This document shows positions 27,354 to 37,153 of a stretch of DNA of 64,000 nt, one piece after another; position 1 is the stretch's first letter; each line of letters starts with the position of its first letter. Under the pieces are notes generated by a model, which was given only the letters and a program-made list of their open reading frames with translations, was not told where the DNA came from and ran no database searches. The stretch covers positions 558,001 through 622,000 of the forward strand of contig NZ_CP095075.1 in assembly GCF_022921115.1 (NCBI RefSeq), written 5' to 3'. The position numbers were made by a program, and so were the translations under genes. Source of the DNA: Halobacillus amylolyticus. Its GTDB lineage: Bacteria > Bacillota > Bacilli > Bacillales > Halobacillaceae.

Positions 27354-27629
27354 TTAATGGAGAATTTTAAAGTTACTATCCCCCTTTTCGTTTTCCAATA
27401 CATTTACATCAAGGGATTGGACCTTTGCAAAATTGTTTGGTCCTTCTTTTATCGTTTCTATAAAAGAGGAGAGTTCCTTCTCGTTCCCTTCTGCTTCGAT
27501 TTGGACGGTTCCATCAGGTTTATTTTTCACCCACCCTGTAAGCCCATGCTGCTTTGCTAACTGTTCGGTGGTCATACGGAAGCCGACTCCTTGAACTCGG
27601 CCGTGGACAATTATTTGTTTTCGTGTCAT
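27354..27629 (-). CDS. acyP: acylphosphatase
   Basis: A 91-residue enzyme that hydrolyses acyl phosphates. The active-site loop HGRVQGVGFRM provides the phosphate-binding arginine and GWVKNKPDGTVQIEAEG the catalytic asparagine. The frame extends six codons upstream to 27647, but GGGGGTG within that extension serves the ATG at 27629, giving MTRKQIIVHG. Confidence 0.94.
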   Translation of the reverse strand: MTRKQIIVHGRVQGVGFRMTTEQLAKQHGLTGWVKNKPDGTVQIEAEGNEKELSSFIETIKEGPNNFAKVQSLDVNVLENEKGDSNFKILH

Positions 27630-27702
27630 TTCAGTAAACACCCCCATAGATTAAGATTACCTTTTTTACTAAAATAAAAACATAAGAGAAAGGATGAAGC
27701 TT

Positions 27703-28680
27703 GTGAGAGAACTTCCAATCACTTCGATCGCTGGATTTGCTTTTGGCAATGCTGAGAATGAAAAAGCAGGAACGGGCTGTACTACCGTCGTATGTGAACA
27801 AGGGGCGCGGGCAGGTGTATCTGTCCAGGGAGGATCACCTGGGACCCGGGAAACGGATGCATTACAGTCAGAAAATCTGATCGATCAAGTACATGGTGTG
27901 TTTTTATCAGGGGGAAGTGCATTCGGCTTAGATGCAGGATCAGGGGTCATGCATGAGCTTGAGAAGAGGGAAATAGGCTTTGATGTAGGAGTAACTAAAG
28001 TGCCGATTGTGCCTGGTGCTATTTTATTTGACCTGACGGTTGGCGACGCTAATGTTCGTCCTGATCAGCAAATGGGTAAGAAGGCTGCACAGAATGCACT
28101 GCAAGGTCTGCCTTTTTTACAAGGGAACGCTGGCGCCGGGATGGGGGCATCTGTCGGCAAATTACTTGGCCCTTCTACTGCCATGAAAGGTGGGTTAGGA
28201 CATTACGCAATTGAAGTCGACGGATTAAAAATTGGAGCAGTCATTGCGGTGAACAGTTTTGGCGATATCGTCGATCCCACAACTGGTGAACGAATGGCAG
28301 GAGTGTATGATAGAGAGGAACAACGCTTCATAGACAGTGAGCGTGTTCTCGTTGAGCATATGAACAGAAATGAAACAAATCGCTTTAGCGAAAATACTAC
28401 AATTGGTATCATTACATGCAATGCTATGCTGTCGAAACCGCAAGCAAATAAATTGGCCGCTATTGCTCATGACGGTTTTGCCCGGACGATAAAACCCTCA
28501 CATATGTTTGTAGATGGTGATACACTGTTTGCAATGACTACAAATGAAGTGAAGGTAGACTTAAATGCATTAAGCTATTTGGCTTGTTATGTAGTTGAGC
28601 GAGCGGTCCTAGCGGCAGTAAAGTCTGCTGATAGTGCTTATAACTTACTATCCTATTCTGATATAAAAAAGGGTAGATAA
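27703..28680 (+). CDS. P1 family peptidase (DmpA/L-aminopeptidase-esterase type)
   Basis: A 325-residue Ntn-type hydrolase of the DmpA family, expected to cleave itself into two chains at a conserved Asn-Ser bond; AVNSFGD near residue 185 is the likely site. SGGSAFGLDAGSGVM and NAGAGMGASVGK are family blocks. It would release N-terminal residues or open amides. An ATG at 27694 overlaps the GAAAGGA ribosome site, so GTG at 27703 is preferred. Confidence 0.85.
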   Translation: MRELPITSIAGFAFGNAENEKAGTGCTTVVCEQGARAGVSVQGGSPGTRETDALQSENLIDQVHGVFLSGGSAFGLDAGSGVMHELEKREIGFDVGVTKVPIVPGAILFDLTVGDANVRPDQQMGKKAAQNALQGLPFLQGNAGAGMGASVGKLLGPSTAMKGGLGHYAIEVDGLKIGAVIAVNSFGDIVDPTTGERMAGVYDREEQRFIDSERVLVEHMNRNETNRFSENTTIGIITCNAMLSKPQANKLAAIAHDGFARTIKPSHMFVDGDTLFAMTTNEVKVDLNALSYLACYVVERAVLAAVKSADSAYNLLSYSDIKKGR

Positions 28681-28682
28681 TC

Positions 28683-29576
28683 GTGCGTGTTTTTGTTTAT
28701 GGATCCCTATGTATGGGGGAAAAGAATCATGATCTGTTAGTTGACTCAATTTTACTATCAGAACAGGCATGGTTGAGCGGGACGTTGTTACAGAGCGACT
28801 CTTACTATCCTTATCTGAGGCCTTAGGAAACGGACATTACATATGGTGAGATCTATGACGTATCGGATGAGGTGCTTAAAAGTTGGACGTATTAGAGGAT
28901 ATAATGGTGTTAAAACCACATCGTTATTTAACGGCAAATGGTGAGCGTACAAACAGATCAAGGAGCTCTTAGGGCTCTCGTGTATATAGGTACAGAGAAA
29001 GTGAAGGGCGAGCAAATTTTGCCGCACGGAAATTGAAAGTTATCCCAATATCTAAAGCAAGCAGAGGCTTACTATTTTGCCTATGGACCGTGCATGGATA
29101 ATGAACGCTATAAACAATCTAATGTAGAAACTTTTTTCCAAGAGGTACTAGGTGGTGCCATCCTGGATCGGTATCGATTGCGCTTTTCCCACCATGTCCA
29201 TGAGGGGGGAGGGCGGATGTTGAAGAAGAACCGAATTCTTGTGTAGAAGGTATCTTGTATAAGGTGAGCCAGCCAGCAATTGATTATTTGTATGAACGAG
29301 AAGGTGTACACATCGGTGCCTACAGACCTATGATTATCAACGTTTCCTGTCAGGGAATAAACTATAGAGTCTTATCCTTTTCCGTCATCAATAAACAAGA
29401 AGACAAAGTCCCCCCCGCTCCACTATGCTAAAGAAATCTATCTTGACGCGGCACCTTATGTTTCAGAAAGCTATAGGAAGCAACTTATTGAAATGTTTAC
29501 GGCAACACTGCCAGTGGAAGGGATTGAACCGTATATAAGTCAATCAAGCGAGGGGGAATCCTATCATAAAAGATAA
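28683..29576 (+). pseudogene. gamma-glutamylcyclotransferase-like protein, two domains, multiply frameshifted
   Basis: The stretch starts right after the P1 peptidase gene with VRVFVYGSLCMGEKNHDLL, the cyclotransferase fold signature. It soon hits stops and shifts frame. A second copy of the signature appears near 29070 (YFAYGPCMDNERYK), and the sequence continues through VEGILYKVSQPAIDYLYERE to YISQSSEGESYHKR and a TAA at 29574-29576. It looks like a once intact protein of about 290 residues with two tandem GGCT/AIG2-like domains, now inactivated by several indels and a stop. Its loss suggests a dispensable function. Confidence 0.75.
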
Positions 29577-29645
29577 ATGACTTGAGACTAGCTATCAATG
29601 TTGAGTAAACTAGAACTAACTGACAAGTAAAAAGGAGATTTAACG

Positions 29646-32600
29646 ATGTCTGTACCCACCGCAGAAGCGCACACACAAGCGCTCACCCGCCTAGAAAAGC
29701 TTTATAGTGAGCTTGCTAAATATAATTACTTACAAGCTAGAAAAGTATTGGAGCTTATCGAGAAGGTGAATAAGCAGGAAGTGATGCTCGGCTTTGCCGG
29801 CCATTTCTCAGCAGGAAAATCGACGATGATTAACCATATTGTTGGCCATTCACTTCTTCCTTCTAGTCCAATACCAACGAGTGCAAACATAGTGAAATTA
29901 TCAAATGGTTCCCAAGCCACAATAGCCTACTTTAGTGAAGATGATCCGGTTAAGTATGAAGGAGCGGTTGATATCGACACCATCCAAGCGATGTGTCGGG
30001 AAGGCGAGAAAATTACCGGTTTAGATATCTATAGACCTTTAGATGATCTTCCGTCATACGTGAAGATTTTAGATACGCCAGGTGTGGATTCCACTAGAGA
30101 TGCTGATCGCCTAATTACTGAATCTTCCCTGCATTTAATGGATTACATGTATTATGTAATGGATTACAACCATGTACAATCTGAAGTTAACCTGGGCTTT
30201 CTGCTTGAAATGCAACAACGTAAGATCCCGTTTTCAATTATTATCAACCAAATCGATAAACATAATGAAGATGAGCTAACTTTTGAACAGTTTAAAAGTA
30301 GTGTTATTTCCTCTTTAAACGTGTGGGGGATTGTGCCTGAAAACATTTATTATACCTCGTTGAGGGACTTGACTCATCCAGCTAATCAACTAGAGAAAGT
30401 TGTGGCAGGTTTCCATAAACAATTTGATACGACATCCATTGATCAAATGGCTTTAGATCATGCACAAGAGATTATAAAGGAAAGCACAAGAGATTATATG
30501 TCCGATTTTGAGGAACAAATTGATATCTTAAAGAATCAAATTGAACAGGATGAGCGGACGATTGTGGAACAGGAATCTGAGGATTCACAGTCATTGATCG
30601 AAACCCAAAAACAGAGGATCCCTAAGGCAAAAGGCCAATTTGATGAACGGGTCTTAAAGTTTATATCAAATGCCTATTTAATGCCAAGTGAACTGCGTGA
30701 GTATGCACGTTCATATTTAGAAGCAATGCAGCCATCATTTAAAGTCGGATTGATTATGGCTAAGAAAAAAACAGAGGAAGAAAGAAATATTCGATTTGAA
30801 AGTTTTTATAGCAAGCTTGAGGAAATCATTGAAAAGAATGTTACGTGGCCACTGCGTGAACGGATGCTCCGATTAACGGAAGAGTTTGAAATCACAAATA
30901 GCTCCGTCATTCATGAAGTCCAGTCTTTTGAAGTAATATACCCCTCTACACGTTTCCAGGAACTAATTGAATCAGGTGCTTCTGTAACAGGAGAGTATGT
31001 GCTCCGTTATACAGACCAACTGTCTAAAGATATCCAACGGCAAATTAGACAACAATTATACGAATGGTGGGAAGAAGTTGAAGCCGCTTTACAAAAGAGA
31101 AATGAGCAAGAGTCCCTTACACATGAACAACTATTTGCTGCTTACCATAATAAGGCGGATGCTGAGGAAGAACTTGGGAAGCTGAATGCACAGATACAGC
31201 AAGTAAAGCGAAATCTTGAGGGAACTCTTTTTAATAATGATTTGCTTTCTGATGAAACACATCAGCAAGTAATTCAAGCTTTACAAAAACGCAGCTCGCA
31301 AATAAAAGTGCAGTCTAGTCAACAGTTATCCCTTGCCGAGGAGCGACCAGTTGGGTATGAAGAAGAACAGGATGAAGGGCGACCGCTTACGGCACAGAGC
31401 AGGACAAAAAGCGAACTGATCCATAGAAAAGCTGTTGAGGCTCAGGAAATCCTAAAAAATATAGATGGGTTTGAAAATCTCATTTCACAGCTTTATAACA
31501 AGCAGCAGAGACTCGACCACCAACAGTACACGATCGCTTTATTCGGAGCCTTCAGTGCCGGGAAGTCTTCATTTGCCAATGCCTTATTAGGAGAACAAAT
31601 GCTACCCGTCTCTCCTAATCCGACGACAGCAACGATCAATAAAATTACAGCCCCGACAAAGCAGCACCCTCACCAAACGGTGACAGTTAAAGTAAAAGAT
31701 GAGCAGCAACTATTGGAAGATATTGCATTGGTCGGAAAAAAAGTGTTCGAGCGCTATGATAGTTTAGCTTCAGCCTACCAAGGTATTGTTTCTCTACCGG
31801 AAGACCAACTACAAAAGCTTGATCATAAAAAGCGTTCTTTCCTGCACGCTTTTGTAAACGGATATGAAGAGATGAAACAACATGTTAACAAGGAAATAAC
31901 GATTACCCTTGACGATTTCGCTTCTTATGTATCTGAGGAGAAAAAATCGTGTTTCATTGAGTGGATGGAACTTTACTATGATTGTGAGTGGACACGTGCG
32001 GGCATTACGCTTGTTGATACACCTGGGGCGGACTCTGTCAATGCCAGACATACGAATGTGTCCTTCGATTATATAAAAAATGCAGATGCCATTTTATTTG
32101 TCACCTATTATAATCACCCTTTTTCAAAAGCAGATCAATCATTTTTAACTCAGTTGGGACGTGTGAAAGACGCATTCTCGATGGATAAAATGTTCTTTAT
32201 CATCAATGCGGCAGATTTAGCTGAAAATGATGAAGAGAAGCATCAAGTAGAGCACTATTTAAAGGATCAGCTTTCACAATTCCACATTCGTCATCCGCGC
32301 ATTTTTTCGTTATCTAGCTTGCAAGGGTTAAAAGAAAAGCAAACAGCGGAGCGAAACGACAGCGGAATACAGATATTTGAAGATCGTTTTGAGCAGTTTC
32401 TACAGGAAGAATTGACAGAAGTGCTTCAACATTCTATTGAACACGACCTTTCTGAAGCGGTGACTTCTTTAGAATCGGTGATCGAAAACGCTACGTTAAA
32501 TGAGCAGGAAAGAGAAGAGAAGCTAAACGCTGTGATTAATGAGCAACGCCAGGCGAAGCAAATTCTAGAGACCATTTCTGAAGCTCGCGGTCAAAAGGCA

Positions 32601-33266
32601 ATTCCCCAGAAGGTAGAGAAACAGCTTCACTTTGTTCATCAACGAATGATGTTGAACTTTAACGACTACTTTAAAAATCATTTCAATCCTGCAGCCATCC
32701 ATGGTGACAGAGCTGAAGCGAAGGAACAAATATGTGAAGCAGCAGAGGAATTGCTTCAAGAGATAGAATTTGAAATGAATCAGGAACTAAAAGCAGTTAC
32801 GCTTAGAATTGAAGCCTTCATTAAGGAATTGGTGCAACAGTATAAAAAAGATTATGAAGCGGAGCTCAAGCGTGTCAAACGTACACTTGCGCTTAGTGAT
32901 TACGAATGGAATAACGTAGCGCCGCCTAGGATTGAGCAGACATTGCCTCTATCTGGGGCTGATGTTTCTGACATTCTGCGGTTATTTAAGGGGACGAAAT
33001 CGTTTTTTGAACAGAATGCGAAACAAGAAATGAAAGAGCAGCTGAGTGAAAGAGTGGATGTACCGCTCTATGAGCAGATTAATCAAGTAAAAGATGTAAT
33101 AGCAGATCACTATACAGATAAGTGGAGTCACGCTTTACATCAGGCTGTTGATCGTTGGGTGAAGGAATTAGACGATAGCTTTAACAGAGTAAGATACAGC
33201 CTTGAGCATCCAGTCAACGTTTCGGACTTACAAGCACAATATAACAGCCTTAAGAAAATCATCTGA
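29646..33266 (+). CDS. dynA: bacterial dynamin-like protein with two GTPase modules
   Basis: The 1206-residue protein is a head-to-tail fusion of two dynamin-like subunits, as in B. subtilis DynA (YpbR). GTPase 1 has P-loop GHFSAGKST near residue 53-61, DTPGVDST and NQIDK; GTPase 2 has P-loop GAFSAGKSS near residue 635 and DTPGADSV. Long helical stalk regions follow each. DynA tethers and fuses membranes and helps cells survive phage and pore-forming stress. In B. subtilis its gene neighbours bpsA-bpsB; here they are about 22 kb apart. Confidence 0.94.
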   Translation: MSVPTAEAHTQALTRLEKLYSELAKYNYLQARKVLELIEKVNKQEVMLGFAGHFSAGKSTMINHIVGHSLLPSSPIPTSANIVKLSNGSQATIAYFSEDDPVKYEGAVDIDTIQAMCREGEKITGLDIYRPLDDLPSYVKILDTPGVDSTRDADRLITESSLHLMDYMYYVMDYNHVQSEVNLGFLLEMQQRKIPFSIIINQIDKHNEDELTFEQFKSSVISSLNVWGIVPENIYYTSLRDLTHPANQLEKVVAGFHKQFDTTSIDQMALDHAQEIIKESTRDYMSDFEEQIDILKNQIEQDERTIVEQESEDSQSLIETQKQRIPKAKGQFDERVLKFISNAYLMPSELREYARSYLEAMQPSFKVGLIMAKKKTEEERNIRFESFYSKLEEIIEKNVTWPLRERMLRLTEEFEITNSSVIHEVQSFEVIYPSTRFQELIESGASVTGEYVLRYTDQLSKDIQRQIRQQLYEWWEEVEAALQKRNEQESLTHEQLFAAYHNKADAEEELGKLNAQIQQVKRNLEGTLFNNDLLSDETHQQVIQALQKRSSQIKVQSSQQLSLAEERPVGYEEEQDEGRPLTAQSRTKSELIHRKAVEAQEILKNIDGFENLISQLYNKQQRLDHQQYTIALFGAFSAGKSSFANALLGEQMLPVSPNPTTATINKITAPTKQHPHQTVTVKVKDEQQLLEDIALVGKKVFERYDSLASAYQGIVSLPEDQLQKLDHKKRSFLHAFVNGYEEMKQHVNKEITITLDDFASYVSEEKKSCFIEWMELYYDCEWTRAGITLVDTPGADSVNARHTNVSFDYIKNADAILFVTYYNHPFSKADQSFLTQLGRVKDAFSMDKMFFIINAADLAENDEEKHQVEHYLKDQLSQFHIRHPRIFSLSSLQGLKEKQTAERNDSGIQIFEDRFEQFLQEELTEVLQHSIEHDLSEAVTSLESVIENATLNEQEREEKLNAVINEQRQAKQILETISEARGQKAIPQKVEKQLHFVHQRMMLNFNDYFKNHFNPAAIHGDRAEAKEQICEAAEELLQEIEFEMNQELKAVTLRIEAFIKELVQQYKKDYEAELKRVKRTLALSDYEWNNVAPPRIEQTLPLSGADVSDILRLFKGTKSFFEQNAKQEMKEQLSERVDVPLYEQINQVKDVIADHYTDKWSHALHQAVDRWVKELDDSFNRVRYSLEHPVNVSDLQAQYNSLKKII

Positions 33267-33272
33267 GGTCAT

Positions 33273-33310
33273 AAGAAAAGATCCTGGGAACTTGTCCAGG
33301 ATCTTTTCTT
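33273..33310. terminator. bidirectional terminator between dynA and the foldase-like gene
   Basis: A perfect 15-bp stem (33273-33287 with 33296-33310) AAGAAAAGATCCTGG / CCAGGATCTTTTCTT separates two convergent genes. Confidence 0.9.
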
Positions 33311-33319
33311 ATTCTTTGC

Positions 33320-34006
33320 TTATAGTGTTACTTTCACTTCTGCATCTTTACGAAGTTTTTCAACAAGCTGTGTCGTTTTTTGATTTTGCTTTTGTGTCAA
33401 CAACTGTTGTTTAATTTGTTCTTTAGATTTCTCAAAACTAGGAGCCTCTTTTTGACCTTTCATCATTGTATCATATTGTTTCTTAACTTCTTCATCACTC
33501 ACCGTGGCTTCTTCAGTGTTTTCTTTAACATACTTTTGAACTTTTAACTGTTCTTTAAGGTCTTTCTTTAGCTTTCCTTCAGTTAGGCCGTTTTTCTCAA
33601 ACGCTTGTTTTTTTGCGTCTTCAGATGGGAATTGGGCAGTAATTTGTTCATATTGTTTGTCCACTTCCTCATCTGTTACGGTGATTTCTTCTTCAGCTGC
33701 CTTTTGAGTCAGCAACTCTAGACCGATCAATTGATTAACGACTCCTTGTTTAAGTTGTTCTTCTTTCCCTTTTATATCCATGCCCATCTGTTGATACTGC
33801 TGTTTAGTTACTTCAAATTGTTGTGTAAACTCTTTTCGCGGAATTTCTTTTCCATTGACTGTCGCAACAGGTCCTGTCTTGTTTTCGGTACTTTCAGCTT
33901 CCTCTGGTTGGCTTTGGCTCGTTTCTGAATTATCTTCTCCAGAGCACGCAGCTAAACTAAACAAAGCGAGAATGGTCATGATCGCAGTGATCCATGTCTT
34001 CTTCAT
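33320..34006 (-). CDS. SurA N-terminal-domain lipoprotein (foldase-like)
   Basis: A 228-residue lipoprotein: signal MKKTWITAIMTILALFSLAAC with lipobox LAAC, an acidic S/E/T/N linker, then the SurA/PrsA-type chaperone helices (GPVATVNGKEIPRKEFTQQ ... LKEQLKVQKYVKENTEEATVSDEEVKKQYD). The parvulin PPIase domain of PrsA is absent, so it is a chaperone-only relative acting outside the membrane. An upstream extension to 34084 has no ribosome site; AAAGGAGAG precedes the ATG at 34006. Confidence 0.86.
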   Translation of the reverse strand: MKKTWITAIMTILALFSLAACSGEDNSETSQSQPEEAESTENKTGPVATVNGKEIPRKEFTQQFEVTKQQYQQMGMDIKGKEEQLKQGVVNQLIGLELLTQKAAEEEITVTDEEVDKQYEQITAQFPSEDAKKQAFEKNGLTEGKLKKDLKEQLKVQKYVKENTEEATVSDEEVKKQYDTMMKGQKEAPSFEKSKEQIKQQLLTQKQNQKTTQLVEKLRKDAEVKVTL

Positions 34007-34130
34007 AAGAACTCTCCTTTTACTTGTTGAGACATTAAAAGGAGTGTAGCACATCAAATAATCTGTGTAAATTACAATGGACATGTTTCAGGAGTCAGCA
34101 GCATATATTGGTATAAAAGGAGGAGAAGCT

Positions 34131-34631
34131 ATGTATATGAACCAACCTTATCCATACACAAGACCCGCTCATCAGCCTGAACAGGCGAAGGTGAATTTCA
34201 AGGGGAGTCCGTTAGCCCCTAATCTTAGAGGAATCACACAGTTTTATCAACGTCCGTACGGGGTAGAAGTGTTTGTTCAATTAGAAGGACTACCAGATTT
34301 TCAAGTGAAAGACGGTGTTCAGATTGGGCCGCATGGATTTCATATTCATGAAAAGGGTGTATGCGAAATTGGAGATGGAAAGGATCCATTTCAATCTGCC
34401 GGGGGACACTGGAATCCTGATGACCAACCCCACGGTAATCATGCTGGTGACTTTCCAGTGCTGTTTTCTAACCAGGGGCGTTCGCGGATGATCTTTTTCA
34501 CGGATCGCTTTCAAGTGGAAGATATTATTGGGAAATCCGTGATCATTCATCAAGGCCCAGATGATTACCAATCTCAGCCCAGTGGTGATGCAGGAAAAAG
34601 GATTGCGTGTGGGGTAATAGAAAAAGTTTAA
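34131..34631 (+). CDS. Cu/Zn superoxide dismutase family protein
   Basis: A 166-residue Cu/Zn SOD domain: GPHGFHIHEKGVC supplies copper ligands and the disulfide Cys, SAGGHWNPDDQPHGNHAGDFP supplies the bridging and zinc ligands, VIIHQGPDDY a further copper ligand, and GKRIACGVI the second disulfide Cys. B. subtilis YojM is an incomplete lipoprotein homologue; here the ligands look complete but no signal peptide is visible (MYMNQPYPYTRPAHQPEQ). Either it acts inside the cell, in spores, or it is exported unusually. AAAGGAGGAG precedes the ATG at 34131. Confidence 0.88.
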   Translation: MYMNQPYPYTRPAHQPEQAKVNFKGSPLAPNLRGITQFYQRPYGVEVFVQLEGLPDFQVKDGVQIGPHGFHIHEKGVCEIGDGKDPFQSAGGHWNPDDQPHGNHAGDFPVLFSNQGRSRMIFFTDRFQVEDIIGKSVIIHQGPDDYQSQPSGDAGKRIACGVIEKV

Positions 34632-34695
34632 AAAGGTAGTATAAAAATTTGATGTGATGGATATAATGTAAAGAGTAGGTGTTACATCCCTTTGC

Positions 34696-34874
34696 TTGAC
34701 TTCACCGGTGAATTATTGTATGCTAATATTTGTATATTGATTTGTGCCAACAGATAATGAATCACCTATTATAAAGAGTGATCAATGCTTATTGGTACTT
34801 TTTATAATATGTGATTTTTTTCATTATTTATGGAACGCATATTAATTTTAAGGAACATTGGAGGACCCATTTTT
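34696..34874 (+). promoter_or_regulatory. promoter and long leader of the second csp gene
   Basis: TTGACT (34696-34701), a 17-bp spacer and TATGCT (34719-34724) predict transcription from about 34731 and a leader of about 144 nt, close to the length seen for the first csp gene. Confidence 0.65.
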
Positions 34875-35075
34875 ATGAAAACTGGTACAGTGAAATGGTT
34901 TAACGCTGAAAAAGGTTTTGGATTTATCGAAGTAGAAGGCGAAGACGATGTATTTGTACATTTCAGCGCTATTCAAGAAGAAGGATTCAAATCCCTTGAA
35001 GAAGGTCAAACTGTAGAATTTGAGATTACTGAAGGCAACCGCGGACCACAGGCTGCTAATGTAACTAAATTATAA
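34875..35075 (+). CDS. cold shock protein (copy 2)
   Basis: A 66-residue cold-shock OB-fold protein [20 protein letters not shown]... with RNP1 KGFGFIEV and RNP2 DVFVHFSAI. It shares the block [19 protein letters not shown] with the copy at 8528. TTGGAGGA precedes the ATG at 34875; the longer frame from 34830 has no ribosome site. The next gene encodes a cold-induced zinc-binding protein. Confidence 0.96.
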   Translation: MKTGTVKWFNAEKGFGFIEVEGEDDVFVHFSAIQEEGFKSLEEGQTVEFEITEGNRGPQAANVTKL

Positions 35076-35081
35076 GGTGGA

Positions 35082-35116
35082 AAGAGACTGACTCAGATGC
35101 TAGTCAGTCTCTTTTA
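35082..35116 (+). terminator. terminator after the second csp gene
   Basis: A perfect 12-bp stem AAGAGACTGACT / AGTCAGTCTCTT with an 8-nt loop, followed by TTACATAA. Weak T-run, so some readthrough into the next gene is possible. Confidence 0.8.
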
Positions 35117-35151
35117 CATAATTCTCATGTCCAGAGGAGGTTTCGAAACGT

Positions 35152-35358
35152 ATGGCATTCGGTAAAAAGAACCAGGCTGAAATAGTTGAGGAAGAAACAA
35201 AAATTTGGGTATGTAAATCTGAAGATTGCAGCTGCTGGATGAGAGATAACTTTAGAACTAATGAGGAAGCGATTTGTCCCATCTGCAAAAATGAAATGGA
35301 AGCAAGCACCAAAGTACTTCAAGTTGTTGAAAATAATAGCTTATATTATAAGTCATAA
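35152..35358 (+). CDS. YdjO-like cold-inducible zinc-ribbon protein
   Basis: A 68-residue protein MAFGKKNQAEIVEEE... with two cysteine pairs, C-x4-C-x-C in WVCKSEDCSCWMRDNF and CPIC, suggesting one bound zinc. WMRDNF is characteristic of B. subtilis YdjO, described as cold-induced. Placement 76 nt after a csp gene supports a shared cold response. AGAGGAGG precedes the ATG. Confidence 0.8.
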   Translation: MAFGKKNQAEIVEEETKIWVCKSEDCSCWMRDNFRTNEEAICPICKNEMEASTKVLQVVENNSLYYKS

Positions 35359-35365
35359 GGAAGAG

Positions 35366-35392
35366 AGGCTCTCATAATGAGAGTCTTTTTTT
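35366..35392 (+). terminator. intrinsic terminator of the YdjO-like gene
   Basis: A 9-bp stem AGGCTCTCA / TGAGAGTCT (one wobble pair) with a 3-nt loop runs into seven T residues. Confidence 0.8.
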
Positions 35393-35573
35393 GTCTTGAT
35401 AATAAGGTTAAGGTCCTGAATATATAGTTGGAAAGCTCAAAAACTAGTTAATTAGACTTGGTTAATATTGAGTTAGTTCATTAAATGATTAAGAATTTTC
35501 ACACTTTCCATTGACCTCATCCAAGAGACCGCTTACATTAATAGAGTCAAACTAAACAGGGGAGGGTAACTTT

Positions 35574-37043
35574 ATGACGATTAAGAAGAAAGTGTTAGGA
35601 GCAGTGTTTGCAGGGTTTATCCTATCAGGAGGTACATATGGTTTATTCAATGATAAGGTGGACTCTATTTTGAGTGCCGATTCAGAGAAAGAAAAACAGG
35701 AAGTAGTGGATGAGGTCGATAAGCACGCTCCAAAGAATGTAATTGTAATGGTTGGTGATGGTATGGGTGTGGGCCAACTGGAAATTGCTAGACTTATGGA
35801 ACACGGTAAAGACGGGCAACTCTTTATGGAGTCATTAGAAAATGTAGCACTCATGCACACATACTCAGCCAATAACTTTGCTACGGATTCAGCTGCGGCA
35901 GGGACTGCCATTGCAACGGGCGAAAAAACGAATAACGAAAGTATTGGTGTAGACGCAGAAGGAAATGAAGTTGATAGTATCTTAGATTTATACCAGGATG
36001 CTGGTAAGAAGGTCGGTGTCATCTCTACGAACACTGTAACTGATGCTACCCCAGCCGCTTTTACAGGGAGCGCAGCAAATCGTTGGAGCGGCCAGGAAGA
36101 GATCGCGAGACAAATGTTAACTAATGAATACGATGTTCTCTTAGGTGGTGGTGCTTCTTATTTCGGACCTGGTAAACAGAATGGCAAAGATTTAGTCGAA
36201 GCCTTCGAGGATAAGGGATATAGCACTGTGAGTACAGAGGAAGGTTTAGAAAACGTCGAGAATACGGAGAAGCTATTAGGTTTATTTAGCCCTTCTTATA
36301 TGAGCTATAAAACTGATCGTGACGAATTAAATAGTAAGGAACCCTCCTTACAAGAAATGACCGATAAGGCCATTGAAGTTTTATCAAACGATAAAGATGG
36401 ATTTTTTCTTATGGTAGAAGGTGCCCGTATTGATCATGCTGCACATGCAGGGGATGCTACAGGTGTATGGAAGGAAACGATTGAATTTGATCAAACCGTT
36501 AGACAAGTTGTAACGTGGGCAGAACAACGAAAAGATACATTAGTCGTCGTCCTTGCTGATCATGAAACAATGGGGATGTCGGCAACAGAACCTATGAATA
36601 TTGAAGCCTTAAAAGATATTGAAGTATCACCGGAATACATGGCTGGAAAACTAATAAAAGATGGAGAAACACAAACGTTTACTACCGAAAGCGTGAAACA
36701 AGTATTTAAAGAGTATGCCGATATTGAACTGTCAGACGAAGAAGTACAGGAATTTTTAAGTAACGTTAAAAATAATGATGGGGATGTTTATGCTGCGTAT
36801 CGTGTTGGCTGGGAAATCGGATCCGTCATTGCCAGTCACTATCACGTAGGTGTTGTCGATACGGACACTCGTGCAGCAAGTAGTACGGGTGGCCATACTG
36901 GGAATATGGTTCCTGTTTTTGCTACAGGGGCGGGCAGCGACGACTTTGAAGGAGTACTAGATAATACAGAGATTATGGAGAAAATAGCAAACTCAGCAAA
37001 GTTCAAAGCAAAGCTAGCAAAAGAAAACAGCAAAGGTAAGTAA
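35574..37043 (+). CDS. alkaline phosphatase
   Basis: A 489-residue secreted alkaline phosphatase (PhoA superfamily). The N-terminus MTIKKKVLGAVFAGFILSGG is a Sec-type signal or anchor. Metal site GDGMGVGQ, the phosphorylated serine in NNFATDSAAAGTA near residue 105, GARIDHAAHAGD, LADHET and SSTGGHTGN are all present. It releases phosphate from organic phosphomonoesters outside the cell. TTCATT, TTAAGA and TTCACA boxes upstream (35470-35505) loosely recall PhoP sites but spacing is irregular, so Pho control is unproven. Confidence 0.93.
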   Translation: MTIKKKVLGAVFAGFILSGGTYGLFNDKVDSILSADSEKEKQEVVDEVDKHAPKNVIVMVGDGMGVGQLEIARLMEHGKDGQLFMESLENVALMHTYSANNFATDSAAAGTAIATGEKTNNESIGVDAEGNEVDSILDLYQDAGKKVGVISTNTVTDATPAAFTGSAANRWSGQEEIARQMLTNEYDVLLGGGASYFGPGKQNGKDLVEAFEDKGYSTVSTEEGLENVENTEKLLGLFSPSYMSYKTDRDELNSKEPSLQEMTDKAIEVLSNDKDGFFLMVEGARIDHAAHAGDATGVWKETIEFDQTVRQVVTWAEQRKDTLVVVLADHETMGMSATEPMNIEALKDIEVSPEYMAGKLIKDGETQTFTTESVKQVFKEYADIELSDEEVQEFLSNVKNNDGDVYAAYRVGWEIGSVIASHYHVGVVDTDTRAASSTGGHTGNMVPVFATGAGSDDFEGVLDNTEIMEKIANSAKFKAKLAKENSKGK

Positions 37044-37049
37044 TTTTTA

Positions 37050-37083
37050 AACCTCCGATTAATTTAAATCGGGGGTTTTTATT
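37050..37083 (+). terminator. intrinsic terminator of the phosphatase gene
   Basis: A 12-bp stem AAACCTCCGATT / AATCGGGGGTTT (one wobble pair) followed by TTATT. Confidence 0.85.
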
Positions 37084-37153
37084 GCACACTGTTTCTTGCT
37101 AATACAACTGGGGAATACTACATACAGCTTATAAAAAAAGGACGTGAGAAACG

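Noticed and set aside
35470-35505. PhoP binding boxes before the alkaline phosphatase gene
   Set aside because: The hexamers match TTHACA poorly and spacing is not the required 11 nt.
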